In this document: positions 62,007 to 64,000 of the stretch, in pieces
Position numbering within the stretch: position 1 is the first letter of the stretch
Layout: every line of letters begins with the position of its first letter
From: Exilibacterium tricleocarpae
GTDB lineage: Bacteria > Pseudomonadota > Gammaproteobacteria > Pseudomonadales > Cellvibrionaceae
Reading direction: 5' to 3'
Assembly: GCF_007004655.1 (NCBI RefSeq)
Contig: NZ_ML660094.1
Span: 267,715 to 331,714 of the forward strand
Length of the DNA: 64,000 nucleotides
Translations under genes and position numbers: made by a program
Notes under the pieces: model-generated
Databases searched by the model: none
Seen by the model: only the letters and a program-made list of their open reading frames with translations
What the model was told of the DNA's origin: nothing

Positions 62007-62695
62007 TCATACATTTTCTTCCTCGGCCTTCCTCTGCTCACATTACCCAATGTAATCCCGTACTTTTCTTCAATGGCTTGACAGAAACCATCATCGCCAA
62101 CTGGGTAATTGTAATGAGTGGCCTTTCGCAAAAGGTGTAAGTCATCCTCTACTAAGGCAGACCGGAACAATTCTCGATAGGCATAGGCTCTGCCTGATCG
62201 ATCCTCACCCAATCGCAAGTATTCCTGGTGTGGAACCAGCCAGCTTTTTTCTTCCCACGCGTTGGCCATATAACTTGACCACGCATACGCCTCTGGGCGT
62301 TTTACCATACCAGCTCTCACAGCATTCAACTCTATATAGCGATAACAGATAAGCAAGTACCTCTCGCTTTGAATCAGGCTGGCACGGTGGCGCCCCTCCC
62401 AAAGGGTACCCGTGCGTTTGTATTTTACATTGATGTATTGGGCATAGCGGCTGCCCACCACTTTCAATGTATTTGACAAGGAGGTAGCTTCCGTGGGTGT
62501 TGCCAGGAAGTGGATATGGTTAGTCATCAAACAAAAGGCGTGAACTTTAACGCCATACCGATCTGCCAACTCCCGCCAGAGGTTCAAATAGCATTGGTAA
62601 TTTTCCGGCTCCATAAAGCAAGCCGCTCGATTATTACCTCGTTGCACAATATGATACGGCTGGTCAGCTATATAGTGTCGGGCACGTCTTGGCAT
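62000..62695 (-). CDS. REP-associated tyrosine transposase (RAYT)
   Basis: A 231-residue Y1 transposase of the IS200/IS605-related REP-associated group. The HUH site is MTNHIHFLA (HIH), the opening PYHIVQRGNNRAACF is typical of the family, and the catalytic Tyr is expected in LKVVGSRYAQYINVKY. It is probably active or recently so, since all segments are intact. It is bounded by inverted REP family C repeats. RAYTs cut and move REP hairpins in the cell. Confidence 0.92.
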   Translation of the reverse strand: MPRRARHYIADQPYHIVQRGNNRAACFMEPENYQCYLNLWRELADRYGVKVHAFCLMTNHIHFLATPTEATSLSNTLKVVGSRYAQYINVKYKRTGTLWEGRHRASLIQSERYLLICYRYIELNAVRAGMVKRPEAYAWSSYMANAWEEKSWLVPHQEYLRLGEDRSGRAYAYRELFRSALVEDDLHLLRKATHYNYPVGDDGFCQAIEEKYGITLGNVSRGRPRKKMYDK

Positions 62696-62767
62696 TGCAC
62701 ATCCTTTGCGTTGCCTGCTTAGGTTGAGAGGGAGTGTACTGCAATTGGCTTAAAAAGCTCAGTTGTT

Positions 62768-62806
62768 CAGTAAATAATCCCTCCGTCCCCTTTTCTGTCC
62801 CCTTTT
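62768..62806. repeat. REP family C copies, inverted, 5' of the transposase
   Basis: AATAATCCCTCCGTCCCCTT followed by a second TCCCCTTTT, in the opposite orientation to the copies downstream, 70 bp before the transposase start. Together with 61970-62006 it flanks the transposase gene. Confidence 0.85.
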
Positions 62807-62914
62807 CTCTCTTTTCTCCTTACCTATCTTTGATTGTCACCGATCCATTTTCCCAAAAAGTGCTCAAAGAAAATTATTCTCATTCGCCAGCGATCCCTTT
62901 TTTCTTTTTCGCGT

Positions 62915-63307
62915 TTAGCCATCAGCGTACACATCAAACACTAAACTTAATTCTAAATCGCTAAGCCTTTTCATCGTTGAAGACGATAATATTGCTCCGC
63001 CTTGACCATTATCAGAATCAAAAAAAACAGATATATCAATATCACAACCCTTACTTCTAAGATCGATAATTTCTTCTTTTTTGGATTCTGCAAAATCGAG
63101 AATCTCACTTAAATGATTATCGAAACTACATGTACGCTCAATCGATGAAGAAAGGCTCCAATAAGAATGTTTGCGAAATCTTTTTCCTTTTGACCAAGGG
63201 TCACCCCTTGAAAAGCCTCGCGATGGTTCTCCCAGTATTTCTTTGAAATCATCTATCAAGAGAGTTTCAGAATACACTCGTAATGTAGTTTTCACTTCTA
63301 AAGCCAT
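62915..63307 (-). CDS. DUF4279-like protein, putative immunity protein
   Basis: A 130-residue protein resembling DUF4279: KTTLRVYSETLLIDDFKEIL at the start, HSYWSLSSSIERTC, and FDVYAD at the end. The ATG overlaps the stop codon of the RHS gene by 1 bp, so translation is coupled to the toxin tip. This position and size are those of the immunity gene of a polymorphic RHS toxin, and DUF4279 proteins are common in such places. The match of toxin and immunity is inferred from position. Confidence 0.75.
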   Translation of the reverse strand: MALEVKTTLRVYSETLLIDDFKEILGEPSRGFSRGDPWSKGKRFRKHSYWSLSSSIERTCSFDNHLSEILDFAESKKEEIIDLRSKGCDIDISVFFDSDNGQGGAILSSSTMKRLSDLELSLVFDVYADG

Positions 63308-64000
63308 TAAAACTCTTCCTCGATATTACCGATACTATCACCAAGTGTCCCTTGATCTGTTTGTGGAAAGACCTCACCGCAACCATTACAAACTTCAATA
63401 TCAGGGTTGCCGGAAACCTTTGAATCGTCTTTTAATCCATGAATTCTATCCTTAACTTCTCTAGGCTTGAGACCATGCGCTTGACCAATTTTTCCAGGCT
63501 TTTTACTTGTCTTTCCACCACAAGTAGGGCAATCGCCAACCTCCGCTTGTCCTTGCCCTTTATTTTCAGTTTCCGTTGAACCTGAAGAAGTTTCACCAGA
63601 GTCGGAAGAATCTGCCGACTCATTAAAATGATTAATGGCAGCATCCGCAATGGCAATGCCAATGATCGCACCAATAGCACCACCAACCACTGCTCCAACC
63701 GGACACCCAGGGCCCGTCGCCGCACAACCCGCTCCTGCACCGGCCACAATTGTCGGACTCTCGCCATTTGGATCGGTATATTTGTAAGGATTATTATTCG
63801 CGTAAGCGTAACGATTAAATCCTTGGATATTGCCTTGCTGTATGAAGGTTAACGCACTGACCGGGTCATTCGCATAAAACCGCCCAATCACCGGATCATA
63901 ATATCGGGCCTGCATATAACTCAACCCGAGATCAGCATCAAACTTGTGGCCGGTATAGCCAATCTCGTCTGTCGGCGCTGAAAGCGTCTCGCCGAAGGGC
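63307..64000 (-). CDS. RHS repeat protein, C-terminal part with variable toxin tip
   Basis: A partial coding region (the 5' end lies beyond 64000). The RHS core ends at MQARYYDPVIGRFYANDPV followed by NRYAYANNNPYKYTDPNGE, the border after which toxin tips vary. The tip (about 170 residues) starts with a Gly/Ala-rich hydrophobic segment (AVVGGAIGAIIGIAIADAAI), a Ser/Glu-rich linker, two CxxC pairs (CPTCG and CNGCG) and ends with KPREVKDRIHGLK and LGDSIGNIEEEF. The hydrophobic helices may help membrane passage. The CxxC pairs may bind zinc. I do not assign a toxin activity. Confidence 0.85.
   Translation of the reverse strand, partial: PFGETLSAPTDEIGYTGHKFDADLGLSYMQARYYDPVIGRFYANDPVSALTFIQQGNIQGFNRYAYANNNPYKYTDPNGESPTIVAGAGAGCAATGPGCPVGAVVGGAIGAIIGIAIADAAINHFNESADSSDSGETSSGSTETENKGQGQAEVGDCPTCGGKTSKKPGKIGQAHGLKPREVKDRIHGLKDDSKVSGNPDIEVCNGCGEVFPQTDQGTLGDSIGNIEEEF

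Noticed and set aside
1..64000. Search for tRNA and rRNA genes and replication origins.
   Set aside because: No tRNA cloverleaf with a GTTC-type T loop, no rRNA segment and no DnaA-box cluster was recognised by eye; a dedicated scan would be decisive.

Overview
The window looks like part of the chromosome of a free-living, probably marine gammaproteobacterium of the Cellvibrionales or a relative. The reasons are the cmoA/cmoB/cmoM tRNA-modification genes, a ccmABCDEFG cytochrome c maturation block, a CpxRA-like pair, the RNase AM / YciO-like / scpA / scpB / rluB cluster, and several REP-type palindromes with a REP-associated tyrosine transposase. The genus cannot be fixed from the sequence. 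No rRNA, tRNA or CRISPR array was found.

Region 1 (about 0.6-10.7 kb) is the most unusual part: an R-body (refractile body, Reb) locus. It encodes three clear RebB-family proteins (5357-5575, 5658-5882, 7308-7550), a divergent RebB-like protein (5112-5318), a pair of paralogous small proteins sharing an AVQD...AKWLA core (4360-4716, 7874-8179), and about ten unrecognised small proteins. It begins with a sigma-54 activator that has no sensory domain (9607-10623). Sites with the sigma-54 GG-N10-GC spacing lie upstream of several of these genes. One is a perfect consensus match upstream of a rebB, and three lie in tandem at 17-bp period in front of a divergent plus-strand operon (3272-4261). Stem-loops follow two of the rebB genes directly. 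I read this as an R-body system switched as a sigma-54 regulon with an accessory set I do not recognise. A GNAT gene fragment lies beyond it at about 11.1 kb.

Region 2 (11.3-32.6 kb) is housekeeping: a TraB/GumN protein, ccmG-F-E-D-C-B-A on the minus strand, sulfurtransferase, msrA, ppx/gppA, a DUF2799 lipoprotein, a 7TM-DISM diguanylate cyclase, a VWA-like and a J-domain protein, cmoM, a MazG-like pyrophosphohydrolase, a GIY-YIG protein, a DTW-domain protein, a PreP-like M16 protease, a thioesterase and a membrane methyltransferase. REP palindromes occur at 22.5, 27.2 and 32.6-33.2 kb.

Region 3 (33.3-58.7 kb) carries a receiver-TPR regulator with its kinase, cmoAB under a good sigma-70 promoter, a 1036-residue secreted PfpI/ThuA/lectin-like protein, dgkA, a flavodoxin, a CpxRA-like pair preceded by four half-sites at 10-bp period, a GGDEF protein, fadD, the rluB-scpB-scpA-yciO-rnm cluster, a VC0807-like membrane protein, yciI, an SH3 protein, a cyclophilin, pdxJ, a CBS protein and a Rossmann/DUF2520 protein.

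Region 4 (58.8-64 kb) is accessory: a large beta-propeller lipoprotein, one truncated and one intact REP-associated transposase embedded in their own repeats, and the 3' end of an RHS gene with a variable tip overlapping a DUF4279-type putative immunity gene.
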